NCBI GenBank assembly: GCA_025934775.1 | Contig: JAICWO010000014.1 | Span: 78,213-142,212, forward strand | DNA: 64,000 bases | Origin: Gemmatimonadaceae bacterium | Lineage (GTDB): Bacteria > Gemmatimonadota > Gemmatimonadetes > Gemmatimonadales > Gemmatimonadaceae | Reading direction: 5' to 3' | Part shown: piece after piece, positions 1-8,960 of the stretch | Layout: the number at the start of each line of letters is the position of its first letter | How positions within the stretch are numbered: the first letter of the stretch is position 1 | The notes under the pieces: generated by a model | What the model was told of the DNA's origin: nothing | The model's database searches: none | The model's input: the letters and a program-made list of their open reading frames with translations, nothing else | Made by a program: the position numbers and the translations under genes

Positions 1-1304
1 ATAATGGTATTCACACAGACCGACTTGCCCGATCCCGTCGCGCCGGCGATGAGCAGGTGCGGCATCTTGGCGAGGTCGGCGATCACGGGCTTCCCCTCGA
101 GATCCTTGCCGAGGACGATCGGCAGCGCGGCGCGCGCGGCCTGAAAGTCGCGCGTCTCGATTAATTCGCGAAATGATACTATATCGGCCGTCGGGTTCGG
201 CACCTCGACGCCGACGGCGCCGCGCCCCGGGATCGGCGCGACGATGCGGATCGACGGCGCGCGCATCGCCAGCGCCAGGTCGTTCGACAGGTTCGCGATC
301 TGTCGCACCTTCACGCCCGGCGCGGGCTCCACCTCGAACTGCGTCACCACCGGGCCCGTCGTGCGGCCGACCAGCTCGCCCTCGACACGGAACGTGCGGA
401 GCGCGTCCATGAGCTTCTGCCCCATGGCCTCGAGCTCCCGCTTGTTCGCGTCGCCGTTCCGCGACTGTGCGGGCGTGAGCAGCTCGGGCGACGGCAGCTC
501 TTCGCCCGCCGCGTCGGCGACCGCGGTCGCCTTGATCGCGTCGGCAATCTCGGCGTCGTGCTCCGCCATCGACTCCGCTTTCGATTTCTTCTTCCTGCGC
601 TTTGGCTCCGCGTCGGCCGCGATCGCGTCGCCGTCGGCGACGATGAGCGCGGGATCGAGCGCGGGCATCTCCTCCGGCGGCGGCTCGAGCGAGAGCGCGA
701 GATCGCCGGCCTCCTGCTCCCCGCCGTTCCGATCGCGCTTGCGTCGGCGCTTCGGTGGCTCGTTGGCCTCCGCCGCATCTGGCAGTGAGGGCGCGGGCGT
801 GTGGCCGATGAGCGCGCGAATCGGATTCCAGGCGAGCGTCGCGGCCATCAGCACCGACGTCGCGAGCGCAACGACGACCCACGCGCCGAACGCGCCGAAC
901 CAGCTCGTCCACCAACCGGCAATCAACTCTCCCCAGAGGCCGGCGCCCTGGCTCGCGAGTCCGGGCAGCGGCGGCGCCATCGCGAGCGCAAGCGCGATCG
1001 GCAGGAGCAGGACGACGCCGGCGAAGAAGATCATCCACGAACGGTCGGTCTCGGACTCGAGCCGGCCGAAGAGACGCAACGCGTGCACGCCGGGGACGAG
1101 CGGCAGCAGGATCGCCGCCGGCCAGCCGAAGAACACGACGAGCGGCTGCGCGAGGAAGGTGCCGACCGCGCCAACGCTGGCTTCGACGCTCACGCCGGCG
1201 CGCACCTGCGCGAGCGCGAGCGCTCCAAAGGCGCCCGCGAGGAACACGGCAAACAACAGCAGCGCGATCCCGAGGATCTCGCGCTTGAGGGAGGAACTGC
1301 CCAC
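1..1304 (-). CDS. ftsK: DNA translocase FtsK/SpoIIIE (partial, C-terminus outside window)
   Basis: Septal DNA pump that moves chromosome termini during division. The 434 visible residues begin at a GTG 4 bases after the comB stop. Residues 1 to about 160 contain several hydrophobic stretches matching the FtsK N-terminal membrane domain. A charged Lys/Arg/Glu-rich linker follows, then the alpha/beta part of the motor, with FRVEGELVGRTTGPVVTQFE and, at the window edge, the Walker A GATGSGKS (residues 421-428). The ATPase core and the gamma domain lie outside the window. The linker is short compared with E. coli FtsK. It is the last visible gene of the run that starts at 8765. The family call is firm; the start is inferred from the tight junction and the membrane segments that follow it. 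Confidence 0.93.
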   Translation of the reverse strand, partial: MGSSSLKREILGIALLLFAVFLAGAFGALALAQVRAGVSVEASVGAVGTFLAQPLVVFFGWPAAILLPLVPGVHALRLFGRLESETDRSWMIFFAGVVLLLPIALALAMAPPLPGLASQGAGLWGELIAGWWTSWFGAFGAWVVVALATSVLMAATLAWNPIRALIGHTPAPSLPDAAEANEPPKRRRKRDRNGGEQEAGDLALSLEPPPEEMPALDPALIVADGDAIAADAEPKRRKKKSKAESMAEHDAEIADAIKATAVADAAGEELPSPELLTPAQSRNGDANKRELEAMGQKLMDALRTFRVEGELVGRTTGPVVTQFEVEPAPGVKVRQIANLSNDLALAMRAPSIRIVAPIPGRGAVGVEVPNPTADIVSFRELIETRDFQAARAALPIVLGKDLEGKPVIADLAKMPHLLIAGATGSGKSVCVNTI

Positions 1305-1308
1305 GGGG

Positions 1309-2055
1309 TTACCGCTCGCGGTCTGGTCCGAGCCTGGTGATCTGTCGGTCTTGGTAGAGCGGAATGACAGGGTAGGAATCGAGCGCGGCGCAGGCGGCGA
1401 GATCGTCGCCGAACCCCGCTTCGCGCAAGGTGCGTCCATGCTCCGACGCATCGAACAATCGGCCGAGCTGCTCGCCGTACTTGCGATCGACGAGCACGCA
1501 GGCGTGTGCGGCGTCGTTGAGCTGCACGCTGGTGAGGCGCTTCGCGACGTGATGCGCGTACCGGCCCGCGCATCCCGCGTCCTCGAGAGCAAAGCGCTTC
1601 TCTCGACCGGCGCAGATGATCGCGATGTCGGTCCCGCCGCGGAGGGCCGCGCGCAGCATCGTCAGCACCGCCGTGAAGTTGACGTACGACGCAACGATCA
1701 CGTCACGCGCGCCCTGCGTGCCGGCGATCGCCTGCGTGCCATTCGTGGTCGTCATCAGGACCGTCTTCCCTTCCACCACCTCGCGTGTGAACTCGCGCGG
1801 CGAGTTGCCCAGATCGAAGCCGGGAATCGGCAGGCTGCGCCGCTCGCCGGCGAGGAGCACGTCGCTTCGCTCGAACGCCTTCGCGCGCGTCACCACGTCC
1901 TCGGAGGTCTCGAGCGGGACCACGGCGCGCGCGCCGTTCGACAGCGCGACGGCGATCGAGCTCGCCGCGCGGAGCACGTCGATCACCGCGACGACGCGAC
2001 CGCTGATGTCGGACGGCGCGACGCTCGCGCCTCCGAACAGGACGTCGACGCGCAC
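1309..2055 (-). CDS. comB: ComB-family 2-phosphosulfolactate phosphatase
   Basis: 248-residue protein of the ComB family, Mg-dependent acid phosphatases that remove phosphate from 2-phosphosulfolactate in coenzyme M synthesis. Family-type motifs are visible: DVLRA near residue 27, AGERR near 70, GFDLGNSPREF near 78-88, TTTNGT near 101-106, CAGR near 148 and GFGDDLAACA near 219. The start is a GTG directly after the accC stop (TAA-GTG). No other coenzyme M gene is in view, and the family is common in bacteria that do not make coenzyme M, so the physiological substrate here is unknown. Family membership is well supported; the exact reaction is not. Confidence 0.85.
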   Translation of the reverse strand: MRVDVLFGGASVAPSDISGRVVAVIDVLRAASSIAVALSNGARAVVPLETSEDVVTRAKAFERSDVLLAGERRSLPIPGFDLGNSPREFTREVVEGKTVLMTTTNGTQAIAGTQGARDVIVASYVNFTAVLTMLRAALRGGTDIAIICAGREKRFALEDAGCAGRYAHHVAKRLTSVQLNDAAHACVLVDRKYGEQLGRLFDASEHGRTLREAGFGDDLAACAALDSYPVIPLYQDRQITRLGPDRER

Positions 2056-3411
<1,356 letters not shown>

Positions 3412-4608
3412 TTACGAGTTGGATTCGCCTTCGAACCCCGACCACGAGGTATCGCTCGTCCCCGCGACGCCCTGCACGCGGAGGGCGAATTCGGCCGGGC
3501 TCGTCGCGTAGAACACCGCGCTCTCGTACGAGATCGCGCCGCGCGAGTAGTGCTGCATGAGCGATTGGTCGAAGCTCTGCATACCGTACTGCACCGCGCC
3601 TTCGCGGATCAGGTCGGGGATGTTGAGCATCTTTTCCATGTCGCGGATGTTGTCGCGGACCGCGGCCGTGTTGATGAGCACCTCGCACGCCGGCATGCGC
3701 CCCGCCTTGTCGGAGCGCGGCACGAGTCGCAACGAGACGACCGCCTGGAGGGCGCTCGCGAGCGAGAATCGGACCTCCGCCTGCTGGTGCGGTGGATAGA
3801 ACGACAGCACGCGATTGATCGTCTGCGTGGCGTCCATCGTGTGCAGCGTCGAGAACACGAGGTGCCCGGTATCGGCTGCTTTGAGCGCCGTATCGAGCGT
3901 TTCGATATCTCGAATCTCGCCGATCAAGATCACGTCCGGATCCTGGCGCAGCACGCGCCGCAGCGCCTGCCCGAAGGTCGCCGTGTCCGTGCCGACCTCG
4001 CGTTGATTGATGTGACAGTTGATGTCGCGATGGAGAAATTCGATCGGATCTTCGATCGTGATCACGTTCGCGTGGCGATTCTCGTTGACGTGCTGGAGCA
4101 TCGCCGCGAGCGCCGTCGATTTGCCGGAGCCGGTCACGCCGGTCACGAGGACGAGCCCGCGCGGCTTCATCGCGATCTCCTCGAGCACCGTCGGGAGATT
4201 GAGCTCATGGATCGTGCGCGCCTGGTACGGAATGGCGCGCATGGCGTAGCAGAGCGAGCCGCGCTGCTGGTACACGTTGACGCGAAATCGGCCGATGCCC
4301 GGCACGCCGATCGCGAAGTCACACTCCTTCTCATCGGCGAACTGCTTCACCTGTCGGGGCGTCATCAACTGCTCGGCGAGCGTCTTCAGATCCTCGGGGC
4401 GCAGCGGCGTGAGCTCGAGCGACTCGAGCTCGCCGTCGACGCGCACCGTCGGCGGACGGCCGACCTTGAGGTGCAGGTCGGAGCCGTTGCGCCGAATCAT
4501 CTCCTGGAGCACGGCCTTGAAGTTCAAGCCGCCGGCAGCGGGCGCCGCGGCCGGCGCCGCGGTGCCCGCCGGTGCGGCGGCTTCGCTCGCCTGCGTCGGG
4601 TTAGCCAT
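3412..4608 (-). CDS. pilT: Type IV pilus retraction ATPase PilT/PilU family
   Basis: 398-residue hexameric secretion ATPase that powers pilus retraction (twitching). An Ala/Pro-rich N-terminal extension of about 28 residues precedes the PilT core. Visible motifs are Walker A GVTGSGKS (157-164), the Asp box ITIEDPIEF, Walker B VILIGEIRDIETLD and the His box STLHTMDATQTINR. The C-terminal segment GMQSFDQSLMQHYSRGAISY resembles PilU as much as PilT, so the split between the two is not settled. The gene lies between accB and accC; its start overlaps the accB end by 8 bases, and its stop abuts the accC ATG. No pilin gene is in the window. Confidence 0.9.
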   Translation of the reverse strand: MANPTQASEAAAPAGTAAPAAAPAAGGLNFKAVLQEMIRRNGSDLHLKVGRPPTVRVDGELESLELTPLRPEDLKTLAEQLMTPRQVKQFADEKECDFAIGVPGIGRFRVNVYQQRGSLCYAMRAIPYQARTIHELNLPTVLEEIAMKPRGLVLVTGVTGSGKSTALAAMLQHVNENRHANVITIEDPIEFLHRDINCHINQREVGTDTATFGQALRRVLRQDPDVILIGEIRDIETLDTALKAADTGHLVFSTLHTMDATQTINRVLSFYPPHQQAEVRFSLASALQAVVSLRLVPRSDKAGRMPACEVLINTAAVRDNIRDMEKMLNIPDLIREGAVQYGMQSFDQSLMQHYSRGAISYESAVFYATSPAEFALRVQGVAGTSDTSWSGFEGESNS

Positions 4609-5107
4609 TGGGGTCGATCTTGAACAGGACCTGGCCGTATTCGACCGGCTGGGCGTCCTGCACGAGGATCTCCTTCACGATGCCCGCGTACTCGGATTCG
4701 ATCTCGTTCATGATCTTCATCGCCTCGATGATGCAGACGATCTGCCCCTTCGAGACGCGATCGCCCACGGAGACGTACGCCTTCGCGCCCGGCTCCGGCG
4801 ATTTGTAGAACGTGCCGACCATCGGCGATTTCACCTCGAGCCCGGTGCTCTTCGGCGGCTCGGCCGGCGCTGATGCCTCGCCTTCGGTGATTGCGGGCAT
4901 GCCTTGCGCGGGCGAGAGGCGCGGCGCGATGGCCGCCGGCGCGACCATGGGCGCCATCGGCATGGGCGCGGCGACTTGCATGCCGCGGTGCTGGGGCGTC
5001 TTGGAGATGCGAATCTTCATCCCCTTGTCCGACGTGATCTCGATCGAGTCGACGGTCGATTCGTCGATCATGTCGATCAGCTTCTTTACGTAGCGTAAGT
5101 CGATCAT
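4601..5107 (-). CDS. accB: Acetyl-CoA carboxylase, biotin carboxyl carrier protein
   Basis: Biotin carrier of acetyl-CoA carboxylase. I start it at the ATG at 5107 (MIDLRYVKKLIDMIDES), giving 168 residues. This matches the usual AccB N-terminus and has a GAGG four bases upstream. The open frame continues to a TTG at 5161, but that would add 18 unrelated residues. Layout: N-terminal helical domain (1-35), a Pro/Ala/Met-rich linker (about 40-90), then the biotinyl domain with VKSPMVGTFYKSP and the biotin attachment site EAMKIMNEI (Lys 131). It is followed by pilT (8-base overlap) and then accC. Confidence 0.95.
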   Translation of the reverse strand: MIDLRYVKKLIDMIDESTVDSIEITSDKGMKIRISKTPQHRGMQVAAPMPMAPMVAPAAIAPRLSPAQGMPAITEGEASAPAEPPKSTGLEVKSPMVGTFYKSPEPGAKAYVSVGDRVSKGQIVCIIEAMKIMNEIESEYAGIVKEILVQDAQPVEYGQVLFKIDPNG

Positions 5108-5153
5108 AGGCCTCGAAAGTGTCGCGCCGGAGCGCATCGCGTCCGACACGGCG

Positions 5154-6242
5154 TCAGCCAAGCTCCATCAGCTCGTGCGGGAAGCTCGTGAGGATGACGG
5201 GACCGTCCGCGCCGAGGAACACGTCATCCTCGATGCGCACGCCGCCCCACCCGGGCCGATAGATGCCCGGTTCGATTGTCACCACTGCGCCTTCGGCCAA
5301 CGCCCCATCAGCCGTCCGTGCGAGCCGCGGGGCTTCATGCACTTCCAATCCGAGACCGTGGCCCAGACTGTGGCCGAACAGGTCTCCGTACCCGCGCTGC
5401 TGAATGTAGTCGCGAGCGATGGCGTCGGCATCCCGCCCGCTCATTCCAGCCCGGACGCCGCTGGCGGCCGTCTCGTTCGCGACGCGCACGACGTCGTAGA
5501 TCTCGCGCTGCTCGGGTGCGGCGCGCCCCACGACGAACGTGCGCGTCACGTCGGAGCAGTACCCGTGCGTCTCCGCGCCGAAATCGAGCAGGAGAAAGTC
5601 GCCTGCTTCGATCACGCGATTCGTCGACCGCGCGTGCGGGAGCGCCGAACGTGGTCCAGAGGCGACGATCGACGGAAATGGGAAACCCTCACTCCCCTCA
5701 TCGCGCAGTGACTTCTCAAGAACGCCGGCCACCTCGAGCTCCGACATGCCGATGCGTACCTGCTCGATCGTCCGCGCGAGCGCCCGCGTCGCCACGCCGT
5801 TCGCCGCGCGAATGAGCCCGAGCTCGCCCGCGTCCTTTCGCTCGCGGAGCGTCTCGACGAGATCGACGGTCGGCCGCCATTGCCAGCGCGCGCCCGCTTC
5901 GAGCAAACGCTGAAAATCGCGATGCAGCAAATGGCTCGACTCGAAGCCCACGACCTGCGGATAGCCGAGCTGCGAGAGCTGCTGCCAGAGCCCCGTCCAC
6001 AGGCTTTGCGGCTCGATGACGATTCGCGCGAGCTGACCAACCTCCTCGGCGACTTGCGTCTGGTACCGGAAGTCGGTGATTAACACGACGTCCCGCGGAG
6101 TCGCGAACAGCAGCGCGCTCGACCCGGAGAAGCCCGTGAGATAGCGGATATTCGGCAGGCTGCTGACGAGCAGCCCGTCGACGTGCGCCGCGGTCAGGCC
6201 GTCGGCGAGCGCCGACAGCCGAGCTGGTCGCGGGTCAGTCAC
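5154..6242 (-). CDS. pepP: M24 family Xaa-Pro aminopeptidase / dipeptidase
   Basis: Two-metal 'pita-bread' peptidase that cleaves N-terminal residues before proline. I start it at the GTG at 6242, which overlaps the aroQ stop and gives 362 residues (MTDPRPARLSALADGL). A longer frame reaches 6359 but runs antiphase through aroQ. The creatinase-like N-terminal domain (1-135) includes NIRYLTGFSGSSALLF. The catalytic domain carries all five metal ligands: Asp220 (LLDFGAE), Asp231 (CSDVTRTF), His295 (HSLGHGLGLEVHE), Glu324 (IEPGIY) and Glu338 (RIEDD). PepP and PepQ cannot be separated on sequence alone; the gene symbol is a family label. Confidence 0.9.
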   Translation of the reverse strand: MTDPRPARLSALADGLTAAHVDGLLVSSLPNIRYLTGFSGSSALLFATPRDVVLITDFRYQTQVAEEVGQLARIVIEPQSLWTGLWQQLSQLGYPQVVGFESSHLLHRDFQRLLEAGARWQWRPTVDLVETLRERKDAGELGLIRAANGVATRALARTIEQVRIGMSELEVAGVLEKSLRDEGSEGFPFPSIVASGPRSALPHARSTNRVIEAGDFLLLDFGAETHGYCSDVTRTFVVGRAAPEQREIYDVVRVANETAASGVRAGMSGRDADAIARDYIQQRGYGDLFGHSLGHGLGLEVHEAPRLARTADGALAEGAVVTIEPGIYRPGWGGVRIEDDVFLGADGPVILTSFPHELMELG

Positions 6243-6675
6243 GCGCGGCGAGCGTTTGAGCGAGCCCGCGCAGCGCGAGCTCGTAGCCGTACGCCCCGAG
6301 ACCGCACACGACGCCCACCGCCGCGGACGCCAGCATCGAATGCCGCCGCTCCGCCTCACGCGCGTACACGTTCGTGATGTGCACTTCGACGAAGGGAATC
6401 GCGACGGAGGTCAGCGCGTCGCGGATCGCGAGACTCGTGTGCGTGTACGCGCCGGCGTTGATCACCACGCCGTCCGCGAGGCCGCGCAAGGCGTGGATCG
6501 CGTCGATCATTTCGCCTTCGCCGTTGTGCTGCGCGAAGTCGAGATGGGCGCTCAGCTCGCGCGCCACCACGCGTAGCGCACGCTCGATGTCGGCGAGCGT
6601 GGTCGTGCCGTAGAGCGACGGCTCGCGCGTGCCGAGGAGGTTGAGATTCGGCCCATTGAGGACGGCGATTCTCAC
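6235..6675 (-). CDS. aroQ: 3-dehydroquinate dehydratase, type II
   Basis: Shikimate-pathway enzyme converting 3-dehydroquinate to 3-dehydroshikimate. I start it at the GTG at 6675, whose GTGA overlaps the upstream TPR gene's stop. This gives 146 residues, the normal length, beginning VRIAVLNGPNLNLLGTREP. Visible type II features are the NGPNLNLLG loop, the catalytic-loop region LLGTREPSLYG (the Arg and the Tyr), NAGAYTHTSLAIRDAL, and the VEVHITN segment with its His. A GTG at 6699 would add eight residues with no family match. It is coupled downstream to pepP (stop and start overlap). Confidence 0.95.
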   Translation of the reverse strand: MRIAVLNGPNLNLLGTREPSLYGTTTLADIERALRVVARELSAHLDFAQHNGEGEMIDAIHALRGLADGVVINAGAYTHTSLAIRDALTSVAIPFVEVHITNVYAREAERRHSMLASAAVGVVCGLGAYGYELALRGLAQTLAARD

Positions 6676-8765
6676 GTCTTTTTCAGTCCGTTGAGCCACG
6701 CGTTGAACTGTGCGATGTCATCGGGCGCTTCGCGGGGTGCCGCGCCGTTCTCCGCGTCGTTCGCCGGCGAGGCTTGCGTCATCTCCTCCGAGAAGAATTG
6801 ATCGAACGAGAAGGCGTCGGTGTTCTCGCCGCGCGGCGGAGTACCCGTCTTGAACACGTGGTCGAGCGAGAGCTCGCTCGACGCGCGGTGGGCGGGCACG
6901 CCGTGCAGCGGCGCGGTCTCCGGACCGTCCGGCGCGAACGCCTCCGCGAGTCTCGAGGCCGCGTTGGTGTCGGAATTCGATGCCTCGGCCCCGGTGAATA
7001 GCGCGTCAATGGAGCCGCTCACGGTTTCCGCGGCGGTCGGCGTCGCGCGGGAGACCGGTGGGTGTTGCCACTCGTCCGGTTCGATCGGCGGGAGCAATTC
7101 CTCTTGTGAGAATTCTTCGAATTCAACGCTCGATTGAACATCTGACTCGAGCGGCTCGCCGTACGGCGCCTCGGGAACCTCTGCGGGAGTCTCCGCGGGA
7201 GTCTCCGCGGGAGCCTCCGCGAGCGGCTCCGCGGCCACATCAATCGATTCAACCGCCTCGACGGCGCGCGCGCGAACGAGCGACTGTAAGAATTCTCTAA
7301 TCGTCGGCCCGGCCGGCGCGGGCTCGGCCACCGGTTCGTCGATCGACTCCGACGGCCCGTACAAGCGGAGCTCGACGGCGCGCATGCGATCTCCGAGATC
7401 GGAATCGGACGGCCGTGCGTCGACGAGCTTCCGATAGATCTCCAGTGCAGACTCGAGATGCCCCTGACGGAGGTACAGCTCGGCCATCGTCTCCGTCACG
7501 AACGCTTCGGGCGTGGGCGTCTCTTGCCCGTCGTGAGCGCCTTCCTGAGCCCCTTCGTCACCGCCGTCGATCGGCGCCGACACGACGCCGGTGCTGAGCG
7601 GCGTCGCATCGAACGCGACGATGTCGAGCGGCGCAGCTTCGGGCGCAGCGGCATCGAACGTCTCGAGACCGCTGACCGGCGCAGCTTCGACGTCCTCGTG
7701 CGACGAATCTTCGGCGACGATCGGGGGCGGCAGAGGGCTGTCGTCCGGCAAGCCGATGTCCAGATCCGCGGCGAGCTCGATCTCGGGCTGCGGGACGTCG
7801 GGCGCGACCGGCGCAGGCTCCGGTCCAGGCTCCGATGCCGGCTCTGACGGCTGCGCGGCGATCGCGAACGGATCCGCTTCGAATGGCCCGTCTTCCTCGC
7901 CCAGATTGAATCCGAAATCCGACGGTCCGTCGAGCGTACTCGGCTCCGCGCGCGGCTCCTCCGCTGGCGGTTCGGCACTCACGCTCGCGACCATGCCGCC
8001 GATGGAGAAGTCGTCGAGATCCATGAGCTCGTGCGACTCGCTCGCCGACGGCGCACTCGGGATCGGCGGTTCTTCGGCGATCGGCAGCGGCTCGGGCGGT
8101 AGTTCGGGCGGCAACTCGGGCGGTTGCTCGGGGGGGGCGAACGACACGAACTCCGCGGCTGGAGCGGACTCCGGTTCGATTGCCGGCTCCGCTTCCTGTT
8201 CCGGAGCCACACCGGTTTCGTCCGGCGATTTCTCGACCACGAAGCCGCCGACGTCGTGCGCGAAGGCGTGCTCGTCGCGCGCGGCGGCTGGCTGCGTCAC
8301 CGTTGGCGTGCTGAGAGGCGTCGGCGCGTTGTGATCGACCGCCGGAGACCCGGACGACGTCGGCTCATTGCCGAGGAGCGACAACATGAGCTGCGCGATC
8401 TCCTCGTTGCGCGGATCCGCCTCGAGCACGCGCTGATACCAGGAGCGCGCCGCGGGAAAATCGCTCGCTTGCCGCGCGATGTCACCGAGGTGGCGCAGCG
8501 CGATCAAGTTCTCCGGATCCAGTGACAGCGCCGTTTCGAACACCGCCTTGGCCTCGTCGAAACGATTGAGCTCGAACAGCGCTTGGCCGTAGACGATGTG
8601 CCCGCTCATGTGGCCGGGCTGCTGAGGCAGGTACTCCTGACAAATGAAAATCGCCTGCTCCTGGTCACCGGCTTTCCGGTACTCGTTTGCCAGGGGGGCG
8701 AAATACCGCCGCGGGTTCTCGTCGAATTTCTTACGGAGCTCGTCGATGCGGGCGGAATTGGCCAT
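6672..8765 (-). CDS. TPR protein with long acidic Pro/Glu/Ala-rich region
   Basis: 697 residues, no known specific function. Residues 1 to about 140 form tetratricopeptide repeats (FAPLANEYRKAGDQEQAI, YGQALFELNRFDEAKAVFE, LGDIARQASDFPAARSWYQ). A very acidic low-complexity stretch (about 150-430) is followed by another TPR-like unit (TMAELYLRQGHLESALEIYR). The C-terminal low-complexity region contains a 12-base tandem repeat and ends in a short conserved-looking tail (FNAWLNGLKKT). No signal peptide or membrane segment is visible, so it is probably a cytoplasmic scaffold. It is first in its run, with a GAGGG ribosome site 7 bases before the ATG and a strong promoter just upstream. It resembles the second acidic TPR protein at 12465-15080. 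Confidence 0.85.
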   Translation of the reverse strand: MANSARIDELRKKFDENPRRYFAPLANEYRKAGDQEQAIFICQEYLPQQPGHMSGHIVYGQALFELNRFDEAKAVFETALSLDPENLIALRHLGDIARQASDFPAARSWYQRVLEADPRNEEIAQLMLSLLGNEPTSSGSPAVDHNAPTPLSTPTVTQPAAARDEHAFAHDVGGFVVEKSPDETGVAPEQEAEPAIEPESAPAAEFVSFAPPEQPPELPPELPPEPLPIAEEPPIPSAPSASESHELMDLDDFSIGGMVASVSAEPPAEEPRAEPSTLDGPSDFGFNLGEEDGPFEADPFAIAAQPSEPASEPGPEPAPVAPDVPQPEIELAADLDIGLPDDSPLPPPIVAEDSSHEDVEAAPVSGLETFDAAAPEAAPLDIVAFDATPLSTGVVSAPIDGGDEGAQEGAHDGQETPTPEAFVTETMAELYLRQGHLESALEIYRKLVDARPSDSDLGDRMRAVELRLYGPSESIDEPVAEPAPAGPTIREFLQSLVRARAVEAVESIDVAAEPLAEAPAETPAETPAEVPEAPYGEPLESDVQSSVEFEEFSQEELLPPIEPDEWQHPPVSRATPTAAETVSGSIDALFTGAEASNSDTNAASRLAEAFAPDGPETAPLHGVPAHRASSELSLDHVFKTGTPPRGENTDAFSFDQFFSEEMTQASPANDAENGAAPREAPDDIAQFNAWLNGLKKT
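7179..7226 (-). repeat. Tandem 12-base coding repeat (about 4 units)
   Basis: Units of 12 bases starting at 7179, 7191, 7203 and 7215 are nearly identical (CTCCGCGGGAGT-type on the plus strand). On the minus strand they encode an Ala-Glu-Thr-Pro type repeat in the acidic TPR protein. The repeat is in frame, so copy-number change would only lengthen or shorten the linker. Confidence 0.8.
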
Positions 8766-8824
8766 GGACTGCCCTCGAAGCTTGCAGGCGGCTGAGGGCC
8801 GAAGCCCTGTTCGAGCGAAAGCGG

Positions 8825-8854
8825 ATAATACACAGCGCTGACGTCGAACGTCAA
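8825..8854 (-). promoter_or_regulatory. Sigma-70-type promoter for the TPR-aroQ-pepP-accB-pilT-accC-comB-ftsK run
   Basis: Read on the minus strand, TTGACG at 8854-8849, an 18-base spacer and TATTAT at 8830-8825. Each hexamer matches the sigma-70 consensus at five of six positions. The predicted start near 8818 leaves a leader of roughly 50 bases before the ATG at 8765. It lies in a 195-base divergent spacer, the largest gap in the window, with no competing gene. The start site is inferred. Confidence 0.65.
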
Positions 8855-8873
8855 TCAGAAGTCACTTCCTCAC

Positions 8874-8903
8874 TTGATTTTAGGCCGTCTCATGGCCTAG
8901 CTT
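8874..8903 (+). promoter_or_regulatory. Possible promoter for the PpiD-like gene with an internal inverted repeat
   Basis: TTGATT (8874-8879), an 18-base spacer, then TAGCTT (8898-8903). The spacer holds an exact inverted repeat TAGGCC (8881-8886) / GGCCTA (8894-8899). This is a weaker promoter match than the opposing one. The dyad overlapping it could be a regulator site or chance. Confidence 0.3.
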
Positions 8904-8960
8904 CACACGCTTGTACTCGTTGGTTTTTCCCTCCTTCAACGCGCTTCGGAGTTACGTCCC

